DNA from: Apodemia mormo
Taxonomy: Eukaryota; Arthropoda; Insecta; Lepidoptera; Riodinidae
Direction of reading: 5' to 3'
NCBI GenBank assembly: GCA_036924255.1
Contig: JAUPFN010000018.1
Location: forward strand, 4,350,001 to 4,414,000
DNA: 64,000 bases
Shown here: in pieces, positions 1-9,942 of the stretch
Layout of the letters: each line of letters starts with the position of its first letter
Position numbering within the stretch: position 1 is the stretch's first letter
Made by a program: the position numbers and the translations under genes
Notes under the pieces: generated by a model
Seen by the model: the letters and a program-made list of their open reading frames with translations, nothing else
Told to the model about the DNA's origin: nothing
Database searches by the model: none

Positions 1-114
1 GGTCGGGTCAACATATAGGTTACATATTATTACGCTATCACCTAAGGGGGAGAAGCTGAGAAGCTGTGCGGAGTAAACAAAGTCCGCGCGGACGAAGTCG
101 TGGGCAACAGCTAG
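1..114 (+). mobile_element. Helitron 3' end (family H1), truncated by window edge
   Basis: The segment ends in CTAG followed by T. Just inside the end lies the hairpin GTCCGCGCGGAC, followed by a short GAAGTCG...CAACAG stretch. A terminal hairpin followed by CTRR, with insertion between A and T, is the Helitron signature. The same 3' end recurs at 15506, 16241, 26728 and 57194. The 5' end lies outside the window. Confidence 0.8.
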
Positions 115-117
115 TAT

Positions 118-550
118 TAAATAATTAGACAAATAACACGAATAAATCTAACCCCAAAAGCAGGCAAATTATTTGCTTATGACATGAATGTTATTCCACC
201 ATGCCAATACACAGAAACACACATATAAATCCATACTAATATTAAAAATGCGAAAATCTGTCTGTCTGTATAACGCTTTCATGGCTAAACCGCTGAACAG
301 ATTTTTATATTTAAATAATAGTTGGAAACCACTGATAATTCATAAGTTTCTTTTTTTAAAACAAAAATCATAAGCTAGGTACTTTTTAAAAACCAACCCC
401 TAAGAGGCTGAAATAGAAGGATACTATTTAGCTTATTCTGAAATATATAAAGAGCACCCAAATCTAGATACCTATATAAACGTCTATTCCTATCACATCC
501 TATCACATATATGGATTGTGCAATCAAGGTTGCTACCAACGGAGGGATCA
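118..550 (-). repeat. tRNA-derived SINE remnant (family B), split by a Helitron
   Basis: The tail half (118-229) matches the tail of the better copy at 45439-45703. Degenerate head-like sequence resumes at about 456-550 (the stretch around GGTTGCTACCAACGG). The interruption, about 230-441, is a family H2 Helitron. Boundaries on the right are approximate. Confidence 0.5.
230..441 (+). mobile_element. Helitron family H2, degenerate 5' part
   Basis: Starts with TCCATACTAATATT and AATGCGAAAATCTGTC, the 5' start shared with copies at 4691 and 26186 and, inverted, near 1105. The 3' end is eroded, so the right boundary is approximate. It sits inside a SINE remnant. Confidence 0.55.
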
Positions 551-633
551 AACATATATGTTGGATTTATAATAAGACTAGCTGAATCGCGTGGCTATGC
601 TCGCGAGCAGAGAAACATTTTCTTTTTATATAT

Positions 634-886
634 ATATCATAAGATAGCAAACAAGCAGATGGGTCTCCTGACAGAAAGAGTCAACCGTCGCCTATAGGCA
701 CCAAAGATGTTAATGGTGCGTTGCTATCTTGTGGCGAGGTCTAATGCCACATGCATAAGTTTACCAGCTACCTTACCCTCAAAACCAGAACGCGACAGTG
801 ACCAGCACTGACGCTATTGTTACAGGAATAGGTAAGGCGGTGGTACCAGACCCGGTCGAGCCAATGCAGAACTCTATTACCTAGTA
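634..886 (-). repeat. Family A SINE-like repeat, 5' truncated
   Basis: One of about 15 copies in the window. Read on the minus strand it ends TGCTTGTTTGCTATCTTATG before an A/T-rich tail, and includes the motifs GGTGTCTATAGGCGATGG and GCCACAAGATAGCAACGC. The 5' portion is missing. Confidence 0.8.
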
Positions 887-889
887 AAT

Positions 890-1105
890 TAATTTCTCAA
901 TATAAACTTTCATACTAACTTTCATCCCCTATTTCAGCTCCTTCGGGGTTGACTTTTGAAAAAGACTGTAGCCTATGTTTGATCCCGAGTCTTTAACTCT
1001 TGCCTTACCAAATTTCATCATAATCGGTTCAGCGATTTAGCCGTGAAAGCGTAACAGATAGACAAACGGATAGACGAATTCACATTTCTATTATATAGTT
1101 TGGAT
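890..1105 (-). mobile_element. Helitron family H2, inverted copy
   Basis: The reverse complement reads through GTTACGCTTTCACGGCTAAA and TTTGATGAAATTTGG-like sequence, then AGCTGAAATAGGGGATGAAA, as in the copies at 4691-4930 and 26186-26420. The ends are eroded. Confidence 0.55.
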
Positions 1106-1414
1106 TTATTTGTACATAATTAAAAAATATATATATAGCTTGGAATCCCGTCAAAATACGAACCAACACATTTCCGCTTGAAAGTCAAGCGTTCTATTCC
1201 TGAGAAATGGGAATTCATTATCAACTAAATAGTAATACACCGTTTTTATATTATGTACAAAATGTACAAATATATAACACATATGAGTTTTTGTAATAAC
1301 AATCACGACATTATTAAAAAATAACTTAAATAAAATCTGTAGGAAATTAAAGAAGGCATAAAAATGATTAATGAGGGTAGTAGAAAAATTAATGAATGAA
1401 ACCAACGGCTTATA

Positions 1415-2309
1415 GCGCCCCCTACACCTACAGTAATATTGCGTAAAGCAAGCTGTAAACGCTCAAACAATTTGTCAAATTTCACGTATTTGGCAAATTA
1501 TTTAATAGTCTGCGGTCATGTTTGACGTGTTTGTCAAGCAAACTACGTGTTTGGCTGTATGTTTAAAAGATTTGATTGACAGCATGTTTGTCATATGTGT
1601 TTGAAGGTGTAGTCATGTTTGTCAAGCAAACTCGCCATTTTGGTGCGACCGCCGCTGAGACATGTTATTAGTTGTTACTCATCTGAGCGTCGTCGGAGCG
1701 TCACTTCACGGCGAAAACTGCTTTGAAAGTGAAGTTTTGTTTGACAAACTTGTTGGTACGTGTGTGCTGATGTTTGATGAAAACGTACAAACAAAACGTA
1801 CAGTTTGAGAAACATGTTTGAGCGTTTACAGCCTGCTTTATACTTTTACTGTGCAATAATATTGAATACTCCCTTTGATCCTAACGTTCAATAAATTCAC
1901 TCAATAAAATTGACAAATCAGTCTGATCAATATTTTTGTGCAAGCAACATGTCTGACGACGAAGTTTTGACGAAGCGGTAACCATGTTGGTGATTTTGTA
2001 ATAAATATCTATACAATTCTATACACTCAAGGAAAAACTCCCGTTCTTTATCTTTTATAGCATTCTTGCTCGCCATTTTGCTTAAGTTTACGATACGACC
2101 ATACATTAGACATCGTGACTGGCCGAACGCGACCGTTCCAAACTCTGGAGTGAAAAATATTGTGCAATATTAAGCCTACACAGTGCAAGAAAATTTGCAC
2201 AATAAAACTTAAACCTTCTCAAACTTTTGTTCAACTATTGTGCAATCTTCAATATTAACCCTAAACGGTTAATAATATTGCGCAATATTATTGTAGGTCT
2301 ATGGGGCAC
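1415..2309. mobile_element. Non-autonomous TIR DNA transposon (895 bp)
   Basis: The left end GCGCCCCCTACACCTACA pairs with the inverted right end GTGCCCCATAGACCTACA. The match continues through TAATATTGCG, 25 of 29 positions in all. A second inverted pair lies inside: GCTGTAAACGCTCAAACA near 1452-1469, and its complement near 1815-1832. The interior (1500-1830) is dense in TGTTTG. A short ATG frame at 1950 (11 codons) may be a transposase relic, but this is weak. The target duplication is unclear (TA or TAA). Confidence 0.65.
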
Positions 2310-2452
2310 CTAATACACCACACATATGGACAGTTCTTTCATATGTGTATTAAGCCTATTTAATCTGTTACAATTCCATAATTTCAAAAGATTCACTTTC
2401 ATTAAGTACTAACTATTCCTGCGACTTCATTCACTTGACCTAGGGCATGCAA

Positions 2453-2590
2453 ACCGATAACCGATTATCGGTATTTTATAAATTATCGGTACATTTTAAG
2501 AACGATTATCGATATTTTATCAATTATCGGTACATTTTTAAGAACGATAAATATCGAAAGAAAAAACGATAAATATCGAAAACTGATAAA
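2453..2590. repeat. ATCGG/ATCGAT-rich direct repeat
   Basis: An approximately 62-bp unit containing ATTATCGGTACATTTT and AAGAACGAT occurs twice in tandem, followed by degenerate GATAAATATCGAAA copies. Between here and the Helitron at 2928 the sequence is AT-rich with nothing recognised. Confidence 0.6.
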
Positions 2591-2927
2591 AAGATCATAA
2601 GATTTTACACCATAGTTATGCTCATTATTAAAGTTCACATTGCGGAGGGGACTAGAAACCTAATAATTTTATATAATATGCATTGGAACTACATTAAATT
2701 AATAAAAAATAAACACACACATTAAATTCATTTGAAATTCATAATAATTTACACACATGTATACTCATAGAATAATAACGCTTACTATTATGTTTATCTC
2801 GATATTTGCAACTAAAGTCAGTTGCCAAATTTAGAAGAGATTCATTATTTAGTCTAAGGTCGAATTTCGACAAATGGTTTCTCTTGCCATCAGAAGAGCC
2901 ATCTGCTTGTTTACCATTTTATGATAT

Positions 2928-4024
2928 CTATACTAATATACTAATTATTATTATTATTAATATTATAAAATTGTAGAGTTTGTTTGTTTGGTTGTACGCG
3001 CTAATCTCGAAAACTGCTGAACCGATTTGAATAATTCTTTTTGAGTTGATATCCTGTTTATCGAGGAAGGTTATAGGCTATATAATATCATCACGCTACG
3101 ACCTGCAGGATCAGAGTATCAACGAAAAATTTAGTCTAAAAAGGGATTTTTTTCTCTTGAGAGCTTTTCTGGCGTGCGCTGCGTTAACGGTTAAAGTTAC
3201 GCAAAAACCATATATGATCAAATTGTTCATCAAAAAAAGTCAGCAATAGTGTTCGTCTATCTATTAAGGCTCACATTTTATGATCCTTTTTATGGTAATC
3301 AAAATTGTTCTAAAATAATGCATTATTTGCGACGGTGTTTTAATAAACATGGTATTAATCTTTATCTAAATAAATTAGTTATTAATCACAAGTATTTAAT
3401 TTTGAATGAAATTGTCCTTTGCTTCATTTTCAACCAATAACTTAGGATATCACAGTTTTAAGATATAATATTATCAAGCAACGCGCGAGGCGTGAGTGCG
3501 GGGGGAGAATGCGTGGTAGCGAGGTCAGACGGTAGCCTGCTCTGCGACTCAGTCGCAGACTGCGAGATAGCACGCCGCATATAGCGGAAGTAGAAAACAA
3601 AGACTACCAGTACATGTGTCAAAGGGCAATATTGGCAGCTAGAAATAGTAGTGTTGACGAAATTAATGACAGAATACTGAGTAACTTCCAGGAGATAGCC
3701 AACATTCCTTTATTACTCAATTTCCCGTACCATTTCTTACTATAGTTTCAGTCTTACTGATCATGTTCATAGTGGGATGGCTATATAATAGGCTTTGTTA
3801 TACTCTTACCATAGATATTAAAAAACATAATCAAACTTACAAACATAACAGACATAGGTACCAACTTTCCTGGTTTTAATTAGCAATGTAGGTATGATTG
3901 TTTGTTTCAACAGTTTTCAAGTGATTTGTGGATTAATTAAAGAAAGTTCCTCTAGAATGGTATTATAGGTCCCTGTGACCCACACCCTCTTATGTGACGC
4001 AGACGAAGTTGTGCGGGTCAGCTA

Positions 4025-4025
<1 letters not shown>
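2928..4025 (+). mobile_element. Degenerate Helitron carrying a helicase relic
   Basis: Starts TCTATACTAATA after an A and ends GTCAGCTAG before a T, so both termini fit Helitron rules (5' TC, 3' CTRR, insertion in AT). It contains a Pif1-like helicase fragment at 3596-3710. Two unrelated solo ends could produce the same picture, but the contained helicase fragment favours one 1.1-kb element. Short ORFs at 3046-3440 have no recognisable product. Confidence 0.55.
3596..3710 (+). pseudogene. Helitron Pif1-like helicase fragment
   Basis: A 38-codon open stretch contains the signature QRAILAARNSSVDEIND. This resembles the region of Helitron/Pif1 helicases where an ERAIL..PTN..VDEIN motif occurs. 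The rest of the RepHel protein is absent and the frame is not maintained on either side. It is a relic with no function of its own, but it supports the Helitron call for the surrounding element. Confidence 0.6.

Positions 4026-4098
<73 letters not shown>
4025..4098. repeat. (TA)n microsatellite
   Basis: An uninterrupted TA dinucleotide run begins at the T that flanks the Helitron 3' end. It creates a spurious Ile-Tyr repeat ORF on the minus strand. Confidence 0.95.
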
Positions 4099-4101
<3 letters not shown>

Positions 4102-4690
4102 GTCGTTAGTTTTGTCAATGCTAATAAAAGTATAGTCCTACTCGGGGATGGTCCCTTTTTAATTTGATGAAGATCGGGTGCAGGGTTCCAGAGATATAGT
4201 AAATGGGAAGTCGACTGCTGCAGTTTTACTGTGTTAAAAAATATTTTTACAATCATATCATAAATGCAAAAAGTGTTATTTGAAGGTTTATCACTAATCA
4301 CGCAGGTAGATCATGACTAGGATAATAATGTAGAGGATACTTCTTATGCGAAAAAATCCATTCTTCCAGGGATTTACCAAAAACTTTTATAATGAAATAT
4401 TACCATGTGTTATAGGTATATGGTAAAATTTTTCATTCTGTCCTATAAGCTTATTAGATAGATAGATATATTTTATTTGCATGAAAATGGGTTACAGTTA
4501 ATAGGTGTTACAGCTTTTTCAGAACGCCATAATCTACCATCAATTCCGGTGTGCAAATACATAATATTACAATCTAATTAATTATAATTAATAATTACAT
4601 TTTATAAATCTAAGTTCACAATTTATCTTTACAATTTACTTACAACTAAACTCATAAAATCAATACAAGAAAAAAAAATTATATTTTTTA
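4099..4690. other. Stretch without an identified gene
   Basis: AT-rich, no supported exon. Positions 4130-4240 read like dispersed repeat sequence and 4455-4560 like a LINE 3' tail, but neither is firm. Further exons of the minus-strand gene at 5071-7204 could lie here or beyond the left edge; none was found. Confidence 0.4.
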
Positions 4691-4930
4691 TCCATACTAA
4701 TTATAAATGCGAAAGTGAGCCTGTGTGCCTGATACAATTTCACGCTTTTAATGCTGAATCAATTTTGATGAAAATTGGCATGTAGATATCTGAAAATCTG
4801 GGGTCCAACATAGGCTATTTTTTTTTCAAATAACCATCTTTCAGAGCTGAAATAGGGGATAAATTTGTATGAAAAATTATATCGACGACGTGGTTATTTA
4901 ATCGCGGGCGATTCTGCGCAGATCAGTTAG
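4691..4930 (+). mobile_element. Helitron family H2, near full-length
   Basis: Begins TCCATACTAATTATAAATGC and ends GATCAGTTAG before T, with GCGGGCGATTCTGCGC just inside the end. The length of 240 bp matches the copy at 26186-26420 (235 bp). The terminal CTAG has decayed to TTAG. Confidence 0.7.
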
Positions 4931-5070
4931 TTATTAATGTTTTTTTTATATGTTCTACATTTTTATTGCCAATACAAAAAAATTTCCATTTTTTTTGTAC
5001 TTCTCCTTTTCTAATGTAATGTAATTTTTAATTATGTTCAATACACAAAATATTTTTGTTGAAAACAAAC

Positions 5071-7204
5071 CTTCATCTTCTGAAGAAGTTGGTACCAACT
5101 TTGTAGGTGACTCTCCAGATTGTCTCCCACTGCTTTCTTTTAATGGTCTATCTGTATATGAGATAAAAGATACATTATTTATTTAAGTATAATGCAAATT
5201 GTTAGTGGTGTCCATTCTCTCAGCAATTAACTTTACTAGGTAGGTAGTAGGTACAAGTAGAGATTGTGTCATTAGAAATATTTGTTACAAAGTCCTAACC
5301 AAACCAATGCAAATCTGTGAATCAAATTGTGCCAAATATTGTTGGAACGAGTGTCTGTTGCTTTTCCAAAGCAAAACAAAGCGCAGCAGTTTTGCTTTGC
5401 AGCAAACATAAGAGCACATTACATTTTGATAATTATTTTTTTTATATCATAAGATAGCAAACAAGCAGATGGGTATCCTGATGGAAAGAGTTAACCATCG
5501 CCTATAGACGCCAAAGGTGTTAATGGTGCGTTGATATCTTGTGGAGATGTCTAATGCCACATACATAAGTTTACCGGCTACCTTACCCTCCAAACCGGAA
5601 CACGACAGCGACAAGCACTGACGCTATTGCGGCAGGAATAGGTAAGGCGGTGGTACCAGACCCGGGCGAGACAATGCAGAACTTTACCACCTAGTAAATA
5701 TAATAAATATATAATACCTATGCATTAAAATTTCTTCATTCCATGTATTCGCCATATGTTAAATTTATATATGTATTTAAAAAAATTTAATTTATATATT
5801 TAAAAAAAACTTTTTTTTTTACACTCTCGATACATCTAACACAACGCATCATAAAACTTAACAGAAGTGACCTGAGAAAAGTTGTGGACACTATAACAGG
5901 GCATTGCCACCTTAAACAATATCTATTCAATATAGTCCTTTATGCCGCGGCTGCATGGAAGAACAAGAAACAACTGCTCACATTCTCCTTAAGTGCAGGA
6001 GCATGGCTGAACAACGGGCATGTATCCTGATAAACCCAAATACTCCGAAAAAAGCTAGTGAAAACATCAGCCATCTTATAAATTTCTGGAAGAAGTTAGG
6101 ATAGCTGAAATAGATATAGCCCATTACGTACAAAGGCCCAAGTGGCTAAGTGCCACTTGGGCCTTTGTACGTAAATAAAATGGTTTAAAAAAAAATTGAT
6201 GGGTTTGAGCAAGATTCATTAAGCCAGATTTTTATATATTTTTACAGTAGGTGTTAGATAGTCAAATCCATATAATTTTGATTATTTTATTTTGATATAT
6301 TTGGAGTTTTTTTAAATTACTTCAGGTTGCTGTTACCAAAATGTCTATTAGATAATCAAAAAATAAAGCTCAAACATGTGGGACATGGGAAACATTCATG
6401 GTAAAACATTTGGCGAAAACATCTTTAATGCCAATTTTTTTAATTGTTCTTTTAACTCTTCACAAAATGACTACAGAATGATAAGTATTAAAGTTCTAAA
6501 TGTACGAGTATAAAAAACAATAATTGTAAAAATCATCAAAAAAAGGTTTTTTTTCTGTATGGCCATAACTACATTTTGCTGGATTTTCCAGCAAAATGTA
6601 GCAGCATTAAAACAAATTTAATTCTATAGGTTCAGGTAATACACAAATAATAATAATTCAAATTTTGAAATGATTGACTATTTTATGTTAAAGTTAATAT
6701 TGTAATGAATACTGAAACTTAATATTGTAATGAATTTGTCAGAACTAGTTAACAAGTAACTGTGTTACAAAATAAAGTGCTAGTACTTAAAAAATAACTT
6801 TACTGATAGATAAATATTTACCATCATCGCTGCTGACTATGAATTGAGGTAGAGTCACACTACTTCTTCTTGCACTAACTTTAACAACTTTGTCAGCCAA
6901 TCCCTCGTTTGCAAATTCATCTACAATTTAAAACAAAATTTACAAAAGCTATACAGCAATAAAGTTTGAAATACATTTCAATGATTGTATTCAGACATGG
7001 TGATTTTAATAATTTGAAAATATCTTGGTAACAAATAACTGGTTATTTACCTTCTGTAGATTCGTCAGATTCAGGCACAAATACTGTATGGTTCTTTTTA
7101 CCAGGGGTTTTTAAAACAAATGATTCTTCTATCACACTTTCATCAATGATTTCGGAATCAGTATCACCAGACTGATCACGATACTCGAAAAATGAGTTTT
7201 GCAT
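5071..7204 (-). CDS. Unrecognised acidic Ser-rich protein, first three coding exons (partial)
   Basis: Three minus-strand exons join in phase: 7051-7204 (ATG at 7204, donor GTAAAT), 6822-6920 (acceptor TTGTAG, donor GTAAAT) and 5071-5151 (acceptor TATACAG, donor GTTTGT). Each junction carries one base of a codon across. Together they give 111 codons plus one base, and no stop. The peptide starts MQNSFFEYRDQSGDTDSEII. It is rich in Asp, Glu and Ser (for example DESVIEES, PESDESTE, SSDDD, TSSEDE) with a basic KTPGKKN patch, so it looks like a disordered nuclear-type N-terminus. I do not recognise the family. It is transcribed divergently from CLP1, 2.7 kb away. Introns hold a family A repeat, a LINE tail and two perfect hairpins. 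Confidence 0.65.
5444..5697 (-). repeat. Family A SINE-like repeat
   Basis: Same 3'-terminal motif as the copy at 634-886 (inverted), lying in an intron of the minus-strand gene. The 5' part beyond the CACCTAGTA motif is missing. Confidence 0.8.
5870..6123 (+). pseudogene. LINE ORF2 C-terminal relic
   Basis: Read across small frame breaks, the plus strand gives ITGHCHLKQYL, then a Cys-rich LCRGCMEEQETTAHILLKC block and SHLINFWKKLG before a stop. This matches the layout of the C-terminal region after RNase H in R1/jockey-type LINEs (TGHC ... CR.C...EETA.H.L..C). It is broken and 5' truncated. Confidence 0.65.
6124..6174. other. Perfect 23-bp inverted repeat with 5-nt loop
   Basis: Arms 6124-6146 (TTACGTACAAAGGCCCAAGT followed by GGC) and 6152-6174 are exact complements around the loop TAAGT. 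It sits right after the LINE C-terminal stop, where the element's 3' UTR should be, and within an intron of the minus-strand gene. Confidence 0.9.
6569..6601. other. Perfect 15-bp hairpin, 3-nt loop
   Basis: CTACATTTTGCTGGA and its exact complement flank TTT. Intronic, with no other element boundary seen nearby. Confidence 0.85.
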
Positions 7205-7624
7205 TTTTATCTCTTTAATAATAAATGTCTAATACACAAACTCACGATGAATTCTAATTTAATTACTTATTAAGTAATTTTTAAAAGTAAGAATTTCGTA
7301 CACAAAAACAATGTTTTTGAAAATTTTGTCGTTGTTTGCGTTTCGATAATGCATAGATTTATATTTTCTAGGCACCTTTTGATATAAAAAAAACAATTTA
7401 ACTCGATATTTAAATAAAAGTAAACTATATTTTTTGAGACCTTCACGATATAAAATTATATATCAGTAAATATTAATTGTTAAATAATGAAATATATAGG
7501 TAAATAAATAACTAGACTTGAAAACTCAAATTAAGTGGTTTTAATTTTATCTGTCCTAATTATCGAAATATGAATATTTAGTCTGTGGCCACAAGCTTCA
7601 AATGTCAATCAAAAATCATCAATT
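7205..7624. other. Upstream region of the minus-strand gene, nothing recognised
   Basis: AT-rich leader and promoter-side sequence immediately 5' of the ATG at 7204. No TATA box or other element can be supported with confidence. Confidence 0.4.
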
Positions 7625-7746
7625 AGGGATGTACATTGCACATAAAAATAGATTTTTCATTAATCGATTAATAAATAATTTTTCTTAAAAAATAATCGAT
7701 TTTTTAATTAATCAATTTTTTCCTAATTTGTCCATAATATATATAT

Positions 7747-7781
<35 letters not shown>

Positions 7782-7785
<4 letters not shown>

Positions 7786-8134
7786 CATAAGATAGCAAAC
7801 AAGCAGATGGGTCTCCTGATGGGAAGAGTCAACCATCGCCTATAGACACCAAAGATGTTAATGGTGCGTTGCTATCTTGTGGCGAGGTCTAATGCCACAT
7901 GCATAAGTTTACCGGCTACCTTACCCTCCAAACCGGAACACGACAGCGACAAGCACTGACGCTATTGCGGCAGGAATAAGTAAGGCGGTGGTACCAGACC
8001 CGGGCGAGACAATGCAGAACTCTACCACCTAGTAGCCACGATGGTAGTGACTCGATAGCCAATCGGTCGCCTTTTACGACCTGCCTGGCAGAACGGCAGT
8101 TGGCCTATTCTACAAAGGAGGCCGGGACCAACAC
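7782..8134 (-). repeat. Family A repeat, near full length
   Basis: One of the longest copies (about 353 bp). On the minus strand it begins near TTGGTCCCGGCCTCCTTTG, passes TTCTGCCAGGCAGGTCGTAA and GTCTCGCCCGGGTCTGGTAC, and ends in TATCTTATGATATA. It is preceded on the plus strand by a TA run. Confidence 0.85.
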
Positions 8135-8583
8135 GGCGAATATCAGTGTCACAGTCATTAGTAGTATTTTATTGCTATTAAATTGAATTTTGTGTTGTTC
8201 TACGATGCATTTCTCTCATGTAAGTACTGTTGTACATGTAATAGAAAAGCCGTTTAATAACAATAATTATAATATCGCTGGACAAATTACACAAATTGAT
8301 CTAACCTTTTAGGTTAAGGTTAAGGGTTTAGGGTAAGCAATATATATGAACGGTGTATAGCGTTTCTATTTAGATAATTTGTTGTAAGAATTGTAATAAC
8401 AAAAAATATAGTCAGAAATTCATTATTTTCAAGTGATTTTTGTAATGTTTTTTGTAAATATAAAAATTACTTTACCGATTACTTTATTTTGACCCATAAT
8501 AAATAGAAAATATATCAATTTATACATAGTCGTGTACAGAAAAATAAAATATGGTTATGTTTTAGAATAAAACTATTTTTCTT

Positions 8584-8946
8584 CGTGTTGTTTCCGGTCT
8601 CCTTTGAAGAATAGATCAACTGCCGTTCTGCCAGGCAGGTCGTAAAAAGCGGCCGATTGGCTATACGAGTCACTACCATCGTGGCTACTAGGTGGTAGAG
8701 TTCTGCATTGTCTCGCCCGGGTCTAGTACCACCGCCTTGCCTATTCCTGCCGCAATAGCGTCAGTGCTTGTCGCTGTCGGGTTCCGGCTTGTAGGATGAG
8801 GTAGCCGGTAAACTTATGCATATTGTGGCATTAGACCTCGCCACAAGACAGCAACGCATCATTAACACCTTTGGTGTCTATAGTCGATGGTTGACTCTTT
8901 CCATCAGGAGACCCATCTGCTTGTTTGCTATCTTAATATGATATAA
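8584..8946 (+). repeat. Family A repeat, near full length, opposite orientation
   Basis: About 363 bp, in inverted orientation to the copy at 7782-8134, with about 450 bp of AT-rich sequence between them. The pair could fold into a long hairpin in RNA. Confidence 0.85.
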
Positions 8947-9037
8947 ACAAATGCAGGAGGTTAATGTAATATTATGGAGATATTATTCTTTGACAGTTTG
9001 CGTTCCTTGCTCCGAGCCTAAAAACCAAACTTAATGT

Positions 9038-9054
9038 GGGGGGGGGGGGGGGGG
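9038..9054. repeat. G17 homopolymer
   Basis: An uninterrupted run of 17 G. Length may be unreliable in assembly. Confidence 0.9.
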
Positions 9055-9145
9055 TGCTGTTGCAGGGACATTTACTCCTTAAATGATCGATTAATAATCG
9101 ATTATTTGTTACATCCCTATCCTCAATCAAAGTCAATGTCAAAAC

Positions 9146-9732
9146 TAGTGTTGCCAAACTATCGATAGTTTCGCCATCGATAGTTTAAATCTAAAAAAGC
9201 CTATACCATCGATACAACCATCGATTGTATCGATTTTATAGGTACTATCGAATTAATAGATAATTTAGAAGAATACAATACAATCTGCTAAGTGCAATAC
9301 TATCGATACTATCTATAGTATCGTGTTTCCTAATAAAAAAATAATCAATACTATCGATAGTATCGATACTATTGAATGTCTAGGAAACCATAGTAGCAAT
9401 AGAATTTACAGTATCGATACCATCGATTGTTTTGAACTATCTATTGTATGCTAATTTACGATAGTATCGATAGTACCGATACTATCGTTTCCTAGAAATT
9501 CAATAGTATCGATACTATCGATAGGATCGATACTTTTCTGACTGGGAGATACGATACTATCGATAGTATTAATAGTATTTTATTTTTCCAATAGCGTTGT
9601 ATCTTTTTGAACAATCGATAGTATCGATACTATCGATTTAATCGATATTATCGATTATAATATCGATAGTCGGACTACTATCGATAGAATATCGATATCC
9701 TATCGATAATCCACAATCGATCGCCAACACTA
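9146..9732. mobile_element. hAT-like MITE filled with ATCGAT palindromes
   Basis: TIRs TAGTGTTGCC at the left and GCCAACACTA at the right bound 587 bp, flanked by a perfect 8-bp duplication GTCAAAAC (9138-9145 and 9733-9740), the hAT hallmark. The interior holds 25 ATCGAT hexamers by direct count, about 14 of them within TATCGATA. It has no coding capacity. It lies 211 bp upstream of the CLP1 start codon. Confidence 0.8.
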
Positions 9733-9942
9733 GTCAAAACTCAGAAGTATACATTTCACAGATTACTTATGTATAAATATACATTTATTTTGAATTAATA
9801 TTGGCAAAAAGTAAACTAATCTTGAGAAATTAATACGTTATTGGTTTGAGATTTGAAGTGTTTGAATTTTGAAAAGAATTGATATTGTATCTAATCCGAC
9901 ATATAAGTTTATGTGTTACCTTTAGTTTAATATTTGTTTACC

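Larger units (their letters stand above)
7625..9118. mobile_element. AGGGATGTA-ended ATCGATTA-rich repeat, nested
   Basis: The left end AGGGATGTA (7625) pairs with its complement TACATCCCT (9110-9118), and both ends are next to AATCGATTA-type sequence. The interior has been filled by a TA microsatellite (7736-7781), two family A copies in opposite orientation, and a G17 run. Whether the two ends are one original element is an inference. Confidence 0.45.

Noticed and set aside
3990..4301. 103-codon minus-strand ORF and similar Ile-Tyr ORF at 24749-24994
   Set aside because: The coding stretch is a (TA)n microsatellite with unrelated flanks.
9160..9730. Cluster of true promoter elements for CLP1
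   Set aside because: The TATCGATA motifs belong to a MITE with a target duplication, so a regulatory role is only a hypothesis; I list it as a finding, not as a promoter feature.
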